The notes under the pieces are model-generated. The model worked only from the letters and a program-made list of their open reading frames with translations, searched no databases and was not told where the DNA came from. Below are positions 6,954 to 14,239 of a stretch of DNA of 16,852 nt, piece after piece (position 1 is the first letter of the stretch; each line of letters starts with the position of its first letter). Position numbers and translations under genes: made by a program. Where the stretch lies: the NCBI GenBank assembly GCA_964387795.1, contig CAYLYP010000069.1, positions 1-16,852 of the forward strand. Reading direction: 5' to 3'. Origin of the DNA: CAYLYP01 sp964387795. Its GTDB lineage: Bacteria; Bacteroidota; Bacteroidia; Bacteroidales; UBA7960.

Positions 6954-9686
6954 ATGAAATGTAAGTGTTTTTTAACAGCCGTATTGGTTTTTGTTTCAAT
7001 GTTTGTATTAAGGGATGCTATGGCACAAGCTCCCGGGAAGATTAGTTATCAGGCCGTAGTAAGGAACTCAGCTCATCAACTGATAGTTAACCAGCAGGTT
7101 GGGATTAGGATAAGCCTTATTCAAAACGGACCTGAAGGTGCTATTGTTTATCAGGAAACCCATCTTGCAACTACTAATGTAAACGGACTATTGAGCATTG
7201 AGATTGGTGCAGGCAATACAAGTGATGATTTGGGTGAAGTGGATTGGTCACAGGGATCATATTATTTGAAAACTGAAGTTGATCCAGAAGGGCAGGATAA
7301 CTATACAATTGTTGCCACTAATGAATTGCTTAGTGTCCCCTATGCCTTACATGCTAAAAGTGCAGAACAACTATCAGTGCCAATTGAGGAAAGCGATCCT
7401 GTATTTATGAATTGGAACAGGATGGATGGAATACATATTATTGAAAGCCAGATTGTTGATTTGCAGGCTTATTTGCTTGAGGAAAGTGATCCGCATTTTA
7501 CTGGTTCAATTGCTGCAACAATAAGCCAGGAAGATATTGATACATGGAATTCTGCAAATAATGAGCTTTGGGTTGCAAATGGAAATAATATAAGCTATGT
7601 TTCAGGAAATGTTGGGATAGGAGAAGGTTCTCCGCTTGAAAAATTACATGTTAAGGATGGGGTAATACTCGTTTCCGGATCTAATGGGCAAGGGAATTCC
7701 CTTACGATAACAGGAGCCGGGTCAAGAATGTTTTTCAATCCCTGGAACGCATCCTTTAGGGCTGGTATTGTTTCAGGGAGTCAATGGGATGCCTCAAATG
7801 TTGGTAGTAATTCTATTGCTATGGGCGAAAATGCCACTGCTTCAGGTTTGAATGCAATTGCTTTTGGAAGGGATGTTAAGGCGAATAGTAGTTTTTCAAT
7901 TGCTATTGGCAAGGATGCAAAAACAACCAATAATTTTTCCATTGCTATTGGTTCTGAAGTTGAATCTTCAGGTTATGAGTCTATTGCTTTAGGCTCACAA
8001 ACAAAAGCATTTGGTGACAGGTCAACAACAATAGGTTTTAAGTCTCAGGCCTCAGGAACAAATTCAATTGCTATGGGTTTTGATACCAGGGCAGATGGAT
8101 ATGGGTCTGTTGCTAGCGGTGGAGAAACAAAAGCTTCAGGGAAGTATTCATTTTCAATGGGAAATACAACACATGCAAAAGCTTATGCTTCCCTTGCCCT
8201 GGGGCAATACAATGATACAACTGTTATGGTCAATAGCCTTACATGGGAGCCTACAGATGCAGTGATTGTTGTTGGTAATGGGATTGGGGCCTTTCAAAGA
8301 TCGAATGCATTTGTTATGTTTAAAAATGGTTCTGCCCGTTTTTTAGGGGGACAACAGGACGGCCCTGATGTATTTCCAACTAAGGTTTTGTGGGATGCGC
8401 CTAAAGGAGTTTTTAGGGCTGGACGTGTTGATGGGGCTCAATGGGATGAAAACAATTGTGGGGTGAATTCTTTTGCTGTAGGACATAATACAATTGCCAG
8501 TGGGACAAATACTGTTGCAATGGGTAATAATTCTATTGCTTCTGTAACTTTTGCCACTGCTATTGGTTATTATTCCAAGGCTTCTTCTTATGGAGCAGTT
8601 GCAATGGGATTGTTTACTGAAGCTTCTGGCTGGGGGTCATTCTCTGCCGGTTTCAATACCCAGGCTTCATCTTATAATTCATTTGTTATAGGCAGGTTTA
8701 ATCAAATGCCTTCTAATGTCAATTCATTATCATGGGTAAGTACTGATCCCCTCTTTGTTGTGGGCAATGGTTCATCTAATTCATCACGCTCGAATGCGAT
8801 GTTGCTGTTGAAGAATGGCTCGGTTTCTTTTTATGGCACGCAATTGGTTGCTGGTAACCCTTTTCCAACCAGGTTGTTTTGGGTCGCAGATAAAGCTGCA
8901 TTTAGAAGTGGCCGGGTTGATGGCACTCAATGGGATGATTCAAATATTGGGATTATGTCATTTTCTTCCGGATTAAATAATATTGCCTCAGGACCTTATT
9001 CATTCGCTGCAGGTTATCTGGCTACTGCAAGTAACGCTTATAGTATTGCTATGGGCTATAATGTGATAGCAAATGCTGCTTATGCCGTCTCCATAGGAAA
9101 TCTTGCAAATGCTACTGCCGTTTCAGCAGTTGCCCTGGGGAGTTATGCCAAAGCTTATGGAGAGGGCTCTTATGCCCTGGGATATAGTGCTGAAGCCTCC
9201 GGGATGTATTCAATTGCGATGGGCAATATGGCAAAGGCCACTGGTTCTCGTGCTTTTGCAATCCATCTTGGAAGTAATGCTGCCCCTTCTGTTGGTAATA
9301 GTGAATTCATAATATCAGGGGCTTCATTGATTGGTGGTAACCTTCCCTGGACAAATAACTCTGACAGGCGATTAAAAAAAGACATCGTTTACCTTGATAA
9401 AGAAAACAACCTTGACAAAATAATGAAGCTCAAAGGTGTCAGATATCATTGGATTGAAAATGATTCTTTGCCTTATCTTGGGTTTATTGCGCAGGATGTC
9501 ATTAACATCCTTCCAGAATCTGTTCGTTATAGTGAGCAAAACGATTTATATTCAATGGAATATACCGCAATAATCCCAATACTTGTTGAAGGCATAAAAG
9601 AACAACAGCTAATTATTGAACAACAACAGCAGCAGATTGATGATCTTAAAAAAGCTGTTGAACAACTCCTGAACGGAAAGCAATAA
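6954..9686 (+). CDS. Secreted fibre protein: YadA-like head repeats with C-terminal peptidase S74 chaperone domain
   Basis: A 910-residue protein. In order it has: a signal peptide (1-24, ending DAMAQ); a Bacteroidetes fibre N-domain (about 26-138, GKISYQAVVRN to SVPYALHAKSA); a linker with GNVGIGEGSPLEKLHV; three modules, each opening FR(A/S)G.V.G.QWD (F268, F487, F650) followed by YadA/Hep_Hag-like head repeats of the SIAMG..A.ASG type; a peptidase S74 domain from S803 (SDRRLKKDI ... YLGFIAQDV); and a Gln-rich coiled coil to the end. S74 domains trimerise beta-helical fibres and then cut themselves off. The Ser/Lys pair, five residues apart in endosialidases, is present here as S803 and K808. 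The protein has no T9SS domain of its own. It is probably a trimeric surface adhesin or fibre; its ligand is unknown. Phage tail origin is possible, but a signal peptide is present and no phage genes are nearby. Confidence 0.88.
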   Translation: MKCKCFLTAVLVFVSMFVLRDAMAQAPGKISYQAVVRNSAHQLIVNQQVGIRISLIQNGPEGAIVYQETHLATTNVNGLLSIEIGAGNTSDDLGEVDWSQGSYYLKTEVDPEGQDNYTIVATNELLSVPYALHAKSAEQLSVPIEESDPVFMNWNRMDGIHIIESQIVDLQAYLLEESDPHFTGSIAATISQEDIDTWNSANNELWVANGNNISYVSGNVGIGEGSPLEKLHVKDGVILVSGSNGQGNSLTITGAGSRMFFNPWNASFRAGIVSGSQWDASNVGSNSIAMGENATASGLNAIAFGRDVKANSSFSIAIGKDAKTTNNFSIAIGSEVESSGYESIALGSQTKAFGDRSTTIGFKSQASGTNSIAMGFDTRADGYGSVASGGETKASGKYSFSMGNTTHAKAYASLALGQYNDTTVMVNSLTWEPTDAVIVVGNGIGAFQRSNAFVMFKNGSARFLGGQQDGPDVFPTKVLWDAPKGVFRAGRVDGAQWDENNCGVNSFAVGHNTIASGTNTVAMGNNSIASVTFATAIGYYSKASSYGAVAMGLFTEASGWGSFSAGFNTQASSYNSFVIGRFNQMPSNVNSLSWVSTDPLFVVGNGSSNSSRSNAMLLLKNGSVSFYGTQLVAGNPFPTRLFWVADKAAFRSGRVDGTQWDDSNIGIMSFSSGLNNIASGPYSFAAGYLATASNAYSIAMGYNVIANAAYAVSIGNLANATAVSAVALGSYAKAYGEGSYALGYSAEASGMYSIAMGNMAKATGSRAFAIHLGSNAAPSVGNSEFIISGASLIGGNLPWTNNSDRRLKKDIVYLDKENNLDKIMKLKGVRYHWIENDSLPYLGFIAQDVINILPESVRYSEQNDLYSMEYTAIIPILVEGIKEQQLIIEQQQQQIDDLKKAVEQLLNGKQ

Positions 9687-9703
9687 TTCTGAGATACACA
9701 TTT

Positions 9704-9731
9704 AAGGCTCCTGAAAAGGAGCTTTTTTTTT
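9704..9731 (+). terminator. Rho-independent terminator after the S74 fibre gene
   Basis: The stem AAGGCTCCT (9704-9712) pairs with AGGAGCTTT (9717-9725), with one G-U pair, around a stable GAAA tetraloop. A run of nine T (9723-9731) follows. It lies 17 bases after the stop codon and isolates the fibre gene from the glycyl radical enzyme operon. Confidence 0.88.
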
Positions 9732-9746
9732 GCGCGAAACTATTAA

Positions 9747-9775
9747 TTGCCCATTCAAAAATATTACTATATTTG
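9747..9775 (+). promoter_or_regulatory. Bacteroidetes-type promoter of the hypE-hypD operon
   Basis: TTG (9747-9749) and TATATTTG (9768-9775, an exact TAnnTTTG match) are separated by 18 bases. The predicted start near 9782 gives a leader of roughly 160 bases before hypE, long enough to hold the hairpin described at 9853-9890. Confidence 0.5.
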
Positions 9776-9852
9776 AATCCTTCCTGATGAATACGATATC
9801 GTTAAAATATGCTTAACGCAAAAGCACATATTTGTTTATATCACCGCTACGG

Positions 9853-9890
9853 AAAAGGCCTCTTTGAGTGCTGGATCTGTTGAGGCTTTT
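9853..9890 (+). other. Leader hairpin upstream of hypE (possible attenuator)
   Basis: AAAAGGCCTC pairs with GAGGCTTTT around a 19-base loop, giving nine base pairs with a single bulged G. The stem ends in TTTT, and a pyrimidine-rich T tract follows at 9904-9924. It sits inside the predicted hypE leader, about 55 bases before the start codon. It may be an attenuator, a weak terminator usable in both directions, or a chance pairing. Confidence 0.35.
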
Positions 9891-9944
9891 GCTTATTATC
9901 TCCCCTTTTTTTTCTTTTTCTTTTAGTTAATTAATTACCTTGTA

Positions 9945-10742
9945 GTGAATACTGGATTGATATTCGATATCCGGAGGTTTTGTGTACATGACGGACCTGG
10001 CATCCGTACTACATTGTTTTTTAAAGGATGTCCTTTAAATTGCTTATGGTGCCATAACCCTGAAAGCATTAATCCCGGAAAGGAACACATTCAAAAACCT
10101 TACAAGCTGGGCGATGAAACAATTTGTAAGGATGAAGTCATTGGACAGGATTATTCAATTGATGATTTATTGGATACCCTGATTCGGGATCATGACTTCT
10201 ATCAGGCTTCTAAGGGTGGTGTTACCCTTTCGGGGGGAGAGCCAATGATGCAGTTTGATTTTATACTGGGCCTTTGCACTGAATTAAAAAAGCAGGGTAT
10301 TCATATTGCCCTTGATACTTCAGGCTTTGCTCCCCCACATCAATACATTGCTATTGGTAAACATATTGATTTGGTCTTATTTGATATCAAGCACCTGGAT
10401 CCTGTTAAGCATAAAGCATACACGGGTCAGGATAATGAACAGATATTGAACAATCTGGATCTAATCCTCGGGCAAAAGCTTAGGGTGTTTATACGTTTTC
10501 CTTTAATACCGGGGATAAATGATGATGATAGGAACCTGTCCGCCATGAGGGATTTGCTAATCAGATATCCTCAGATTGAGGAACTTCATATTTTGCCATA
10601 CCACCGTATTGCCAATTCCAAGTATCAGTCTCTGGGGAGGGAGTTCCCAACTGATGGTATTATGCCCCCTTCTGAGGAGTATTTGGAATGTGCTGCATCT
10701 TTTTTACAAAACCAAAACGCAACAATAAAGATTGGAGGATAA
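9945..10742 (+). CDS. hypE: Glycyl radical enzyme activase, radical SAM (HypE-like)
   Basis: This enzyme uses S-adenosylmethionine and a [4Fe-4S] cluster to install the glycyl radical on its partner, encoded three bases downstream. The radical SAM motif is KGCPLNCLWCHNPES with the cluster cysteines C29, C33 and C36. The SAM-contacting SGGEP motif is at 96-100, and the conserved opening FDIRRFCVHDGPGIRTTLFF matches PflA-family activases. At 265 residues it is short. Most activases of non-PFL glycyl radical enzymes are near 300 residues and carry a ferredoxin-like insertion with eight cysteines after the radical SAM motif. Here that stretch (42-72) is brief and holds a single Cys (C61). The start is GTG, with an in-frame TAG at 9924-9926 and no better start between. 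The hypE name is inferred from the partner's identity. Confidence 0.85.
   Translation: MNTGLIFDIRRFCVHDGPGIRTTLFFKGCPLNCLWCHNPESINPGKEHIQKPYKLGDETICKDEVIGQDYSIDDLLDTLIRDHDFYQASKGGVTLSGGEPMMQFDFILGLCTELKKQGIHIALDTSGFAPPHQYIAIGKHIDLVLFDIKHLDPVKHKAYTGQDNEQILNNLDLILGQKLRVFIRFPLIPGINDDDRNLSAMRDLLIRYPQIEELHILPYHRIANSKYQSLGREFPTDGIMPPSEEYLECAASFLQNQNATIKIGG
10734..10738 (+). promoter_or_regulatory. Shine-Dalgarno site for hypD
   Basis: GGAGG lies 7 bases before the hypD ATG, overlapping the last codons of hypE, whose stop is at 10740-10742. Strong Shine-Dalgarno sites are uncommon in Bacteroidetes, so this suggests coupled, high-level translation of the second cistron and fixes the ATG at 10746 as its start. 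Confidence 0.6.
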
Positions 10743-10745
10743 TCC

Positions 10746-13112
10746 ATGTTAAGTCAAAGAATAAAAAATCTCCGAAATAAAAGCCTGAGTGCTATCCCAT
10801 ATATATCTGCTGAAAGGGCATTGTTAATTACAGAGTATTATAAACAGCCTGGAGTAGATGGTTTGCCAAAAGTGCTCCAAAGGGCAGGGGCTTTTGAATA
10901 TATCCTAAACAATAAGGAACTCTATATCGACAAGGATGAGCTTTTTGTTGGGGAACGTGGCCCTGAACCCAAAGCAGTACCTACCTATCCGGAGGTATGT
11001 ATCCACAGCCTTCAGGATCTTGAAATCCTGAATAGCCGGGAGAAAGTGTCCTACAAAGTAGGTGAGGGGGTGATGAAGGCATACAACGATATCATTATCC
11101 CTTTCTGGAAAGGGAAAAGCCTCAGGGAGCAAATGTTTTCACTTCTTCCCCCTGAATGGATTGATGCCTATCAGTCTGGTCTGTTTACTGAATTTCAGGA
11201 ACAAAGGGCTCCCGGACATACTGCCGGGGGCAAAGCATTGTTCAGCTATGGGATGCTTGACCTTACAAAGCGCATTGATAAAAACCTTCATAAAATTGAA
11301 ATATCTAATGACGAAGACAAAGAAGGTAAGATTTTCCAGCTTCAGGCAATGAAAACAGTTGCATTGGCTCTCATTGCCTTTGCAAACAGATATGCTGAAG
11401 CATACAAAGAACTGGCCGAAAAAGAGACAGATGGGGTTTTAAAGGAGCACTATAATGACCTGGCATTGCTTTGCCAAAGGGTTCCGGCCCATGCACCACA
11501 GACATTTCGAGAAGCAATTCAGCATTATTGGTTCATTCATATTGGGGTCATTACCGAGCTTAATCCCTGGGATTCATTTAATCCGGGAAGGCTCGATCAA
11601 CATCTGTATCCATTTTATCAAAAAGAAACCGGTGAAGGCACCTTAAGCCCTGAACAGGCTAAAGAATTGCTTCAGGCTTTCTGGGTGAAATTCAATAACC
11701 ATCCGGCCCCTCCTAAGACCGGGGTCACTGCAAGAGAGAGCAATACATACACCGATTTCACCCTTGTCAATGTAGGGGGCCTGGATGAAAATGGTGAGGA
11801 TGCAGCCAACGAATTATCATTTCTGATACTGGATGTGATTGAAGAAATGCGCCTGCTCCAACCGGGAAGCATGGTTCAGATAAGTCATAAAAACCCGGAT
11901 GCCCTTATACATAGGGCTTTGGGGATTATTAAAACTGGCTTTGGCCAACCTTCTCTTTTTAATTCGGATGCTATTGTTGAAGAATTATGCCGCCAGGGAA
12001 AATCAAGAACGGATGCTTATAATGGGGGTGCCAGTGGATGCGTTGAGGCAGGTGCTTTTGGAACTGAAGCATACTGGCTGACGGGTTATTTCAATCTCCC
12101 AAAAGTCCTTGAGCTTACACTTTACAATGGCTTTGACCCTGTAAGCCAAAGGCAACTGGGGCCTAAAACAGGCTCCGTTAATGATTTTATTTCATATACT
12201 GACTTTTTTAAAGCTTTTGAAAACCAGTTAAAGCATTTTGTAAATATCAAAATTCAGGGCAATCTTATTATTGAATCATTGATTATGGAAGAGCTCCAGG
12301 CGCCTTTCCTGAGCCTGTTCATTGAGGATTGTATTGATAATGCAAAAGACTACAATGCAGGTGGTGCCCGTTACAATACAAGCTATATTCAGGGCGTGGG
12401 TCTTGGAAGTATTGCAGATTCACTTACTGCCATAAAGTACCATGTGTTTGATAAAAAAGATATCGCCTTCGCTCAGCTCATCGCCTTGCTTGAAAATGAC
12501 TTTGCAGGAAATTCCCCTGCCAGGGCTTCCCTGATTTATGAAACCCCAAAATATGGGAATGGTGACAAATATGCTGACCAGCAGGCCAAAGAGGTCTTCG
12601 ATTTGTTCTTTGACCTCATTGATGGCATACCCACTGCCCGTGGGGGACATTTCCATATTGATATGTTGCCTACCACCTGTCATGTTTATTTTGGTGCCGT
12701 AACAGGGGCAACACCTGATGGCAGAAAAGCTTTTGCCCCATTGTCTGAAGGTATTTCTCCCGTTCAGGGTGCTGATAGGAATGGGCCTACTGCTGTCATT
12801 CAATCTGTTGCTTGTTTTGATCACCTGAAAACAGGAGGCACTTTGCTAAACCAAAAGTTTGCACCTGATTTCTTTAAAGACCAGAATGCCATAAACAACC
12901 TTACTGCTTTGATTCGGGTGCATTTCAAAAAGATGAACCATCATATCCAATTTAATGTGGTGGATGCTGAAACCCTTAAACAGGCTAGAATAAAACCTGA
13001 AGATTATGCAGATCTTATCGTTCGCGTTGCAGGCTATTCTGATTATTTTAACCATCTCACCCCTGAACTTCAGGAAGAAATCATTCTCCGAACTATGCAC
13101 CAGGGGATATAA
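10746..13112 (+). CDS. hypD: Glycyl radical enzyme, probable trans-4-hydroxy-L-proline dehydratase
   Basis: A 788-residue cytoplasmic enzyme of the pyruvate formate-lyase-like family. The thiyl-radical cysteine is C432 in GASGCVEAGAFG, followed by the catalytic acid E434; the radical-bearing glycine is G763 in RVAGYS near the C-terminus. GCVE excludes true pyruvate formate-lyase (Cys-Cys) and points to dehydratase/lyase members. The residues I recall for the Clostridioides difficile HypD active site (H160, D278, S334, F340, C434, E436, Y450, T645, G765) all have a counterpart exactly two positions earlier here: H158, D276, S332, F338, C432, E434, Y448, T643, G763. HypD dehydrates trans-4-hydroxy-L-proline to (S)-1-pyrroline-5-carboxylate, which proline synthesis enzyme ProC then reduces. 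No proC is in the window. The activase gene precedes it by three bases. A related hydroxyproline-isomer enzyme is the main alternative. Confidence 0.86.
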   Translation: MLSQRIKNLRNKSLSAIPYISAERALLITEYYKQPGVDGLPKVLQRAGAFEYILNNKELYIDKDELFVGERGPEPKAVPTYPEVCIHSLQDLEILNSREKVSYKVGEGVMKAYNDIIIPFWKGKSLREQMFSLLPPEWIDAYQSGLFTEFQEQRAPGHTAGGKALFSYGMLDLTKRIDKNLHKIEISNDEDKEGKIFQLQAMKTVALALIAFANRYAEAYKELAEKETDGVLKEHYNDLALLCQRVPAHAPQTFREAIQHYWFIHIGVITELNPWDSFNPGRLDQHLYPFYQKETGEGTLSPEQAKELLQAFWVKFNNHPAPPKTGVTARESNTYTDFTLVNVGGLDENGEDAANELSFLILDVIEEMRLLQPGSMVQISHKNPDALIHRALGIIKTGFGQPSLFNSDAIVEELCRQGKSRTDAYNGGASGCVEAGAFGTEAYWLTGYFNLPKVLELTLYNGFDPVSQRQLGPKTGSVNDFISYTDFFKAFENQLKHFVNIKIQGNLIIESLIMEELQAPFLSLFIEDCIDNAKDYNAGGARYNTSYIQGVGLGSIADSLTAIKYHVFDKKDIAFAQLIALLENDFAGNSPARASLIYETPKYGNGDKYADQQAKEVFDLFFDLIDGIPTARGGHFHIDMLPTTCHVYFGAVTGATPDGRKAFAPLSEGISPVQGADRNGPTAVIQSVACFDHLKTGGTLLNQKFAPDFFKDQNAINNLTALIRVHFKKMNHHIQFNVVDAETLKQARIKPEDYADLIVRVAGYSDYFNHLTPELQEEIILRTMHQGI

Positions 13113-13425
13113 GCTTTCCTTGCAGTATCAGTCGTCATTTCGATGGAGCAGGGTACGATAATAAAAGGGTGGTATGGCAATTATTAAAACCCAAAAGGTG
13201 GTTCATTGTCCCTGCGACTGAGAAATCCCACAGAATAAAATATCACCCTTTCAGGGTTTATAAATCATTCGGTTGATATTTTGCTATAATACTATCATCC
13301 CTTCGGGATTGGGTTAGGGTTAATACATCTTGTTTATTCCTGATGGGATATAGGGATTACGGTCTTATACATGCCAAACATTTTAAAAACCCGAATGTAA
13401 AACATCATCAATTGATTTGAAAAAC
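13113..13425. repeat. Intergenic region with folded, repeat-like element at 13237-13310
   Basis: This stretch between hypD and the methyltransferase gene has no credible gene. Within it, AAAATATCA (13237-13245) and TGATATTTT (13274-13282) form a 9-bp inverted repeat that encloses a small hairpin, ACCCT-TTC-AGGGT (13245-13257). A second hairpin of the same design, ATCCC-TTC-GGGAT, follows at 13297-13309. Two 5-bp stems with identical TTC loops plus the long inverted repeat suggest a mobile palindromic unit (REP- or MITE-like) or a structured RNA end of the hypD transcript. No classical terminator with a T tract is present. A second copy would be needed to call it a repeat family. Confidence 0.45.
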
Positions 13426-13433
13426 TACCTTTG
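13426..13433 (+). promoter_or_regulatory. -7 box for the RNA methyltransferase gene
   Basis: TACCTTTG is an exact TAnnTTTG match 26 bases before the ATG at 13460. No TTG lies at the usual -33 distance; the nearest, at 13412-13414, is too close. The predicted leader is only about 20 bases. Confidence 0.45.
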
Positions 13434-13459
13434 GATATTCTTTTCAAAACAAAGAAACA

Positions 13460-14149
13460 ATGATTGAAATTGCATTTGTCCTTGTTGAACCTGCCAGGGA
13501 AGAAAATGTAGGAGCTGCTGCCCGGGCAATGAAAACAATGGGTTTTACGAAAATGGTCTTGGTGAACCCTTGCGACCATCTCTCGGAGCGTTCCCGTGTT
13601 GTGGCGCATGCTTCCAATGATATCCTTGAAGATGCACAAGTATTTACAAGCCTCAGGGATGCCCTTAAGGATTATTCTTTGGTTGTGGCGTCTTCGGCAA
13701 AGAAAAGAAACCTGAACAAAGACATCCTGTCTGTAAACCAGTTGCCTGAGATATTAAAAGAGAAAAAGGGCATTGCGCAAAATGTTGCAATTGTCTTTGG
13801 TCGTGAAGAATCAGGGCTTACCAACGAGGAGTTGGATCTGTGCCACCTGGTTTCGACAATCCCAATGAGGCGAAAATACCCTTCACTGAACCTGGGGCAG
13901 GCTGTCATGGTTTATGCCCAGCATTTAAGCAGTCTTTTCTTTGATTACAAACAGCCAAATATTAGGATTGCTTCTTCTGATGAGCTTAAACATATCTCTG
14001 AAGGTTTGTCTGTTGTATTGAATGACCTTGATATTGCTGCCGATAAACCTTATTATGGCAAAATACAAGAACGAATGATGCTTCTTGGTCAAAATGACCT
14101 TCAACTTATCCATCAGATTATTAAACATTATAAATCCAGGCATCTTTAA
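13460..14149 (+). CDS. TrmH/SpoU-family RNA 2'-O-methyltransferase (LasT/TrmJ-like)
   Basis: A 229-residue SAM-dependent methyltransferase with the trefoil-knot (SPOUT) fold. Three family motifs are clear: EENVGAAARAMKTMGF (about 14-29), IVFGREESGLTNEEL (about 112-126) and the knot motif YPSLNLGQAVMVYAQHL (about 140-156). The short C-terminal part is helical and basic. The motifs and length resemble E. coli LasT/YjtD more closely than TrmJ, which methylates positions 32 of tRNA anticodon loops; both belong to group 1 of the TrmH family. The target is therefore probably a tRNA ribose 2'-OH, but the exact site cannot be read from the sequence. The gene stands alone with its own promoter and converges on the flavodoxin-like gene. 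Confidence 0.85.
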   Translation: MIEIAFVLVEPAREENVGAAARAMKTMGFTKMVLVNPCDHLSERSRVVAHASNDILEDAQVFTSLRDALKDYSLVVASSAKKRNLNKDILSVNQLPEILKEKKGIAQNVAIVFGREESGLTNEELDLCHLVSTIPMRRKYPSLNLGQAVMVYAQHLSSLFFDYKQPNIRIASSDELKHISEGLSVVLNDLDIAADKPYYGKIQERMMLLGQNDLQLIHQIIKHYKSRHL

Positions 14150-14160
14150 GAAAGACAAAT

Positions 14161-14239
14161 AATGGCAATGGTTATGATTGCCAATAATTGTTTCAATGAA
14201 TGGAATGCTTTTAAAATAATAATGGAAGCGGTTATGATT
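14161..14239. repeat. Imperfect direct repeat, 60-base period, between convergent genes
   Basis: AATGGCAATGGTTATGATT (14161-14179) recurs as AATGGAAGCGGTTATGATT (14221-14239), exactly 60 bases later, with 16 of 19 bases matching. The right copy covers the stop codon of the minus-strand flavodoxin-like gene. The left copy adds a hairpin, TGGCAAT/ATTGCCA (14163-14183), with a 7-base loop; without a T tract it is at most a weak terminator. Confidence 0.45.

Noticed and set aside
7800..9270. CRISPR-like regular repetition
   Set aside because: The repeats are coding, vary in sequence and spacing, and correspond to YadA-like head repeats in one continuous frame.
6954..9686. Prophage tail fibre
   Set aside because: S74 domains are typical of phage fibres, but this protein has a secretion signal and a Bacteroidetes N-domain, and no phage structural or lysis genes are nearby.
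12420..12824. 134-residue minus-strand frame opposite hypD
   Set aside because: It is antisense to the conserved glycyl radical enzyme core (including T643) and resembles no family.
10746..13112. Pyruvate formate-lyase or choline/glycerol-type glycyl radical enzyme
   Set aside because: True pyruvate formate-lyase has adjacent active-site cysteines, absent here. The GAFG stretch after GCVE and the full set of HypD-equivalent residues favour HypD over choline or glycerol enzymes.
13334..13639. 101-residue minus-strand frame at the start of the methyltransferase gene
   Set aside because: It overlaps the conserved first motif of the methyltransferase on the other strand; no domain or start signal is visible.
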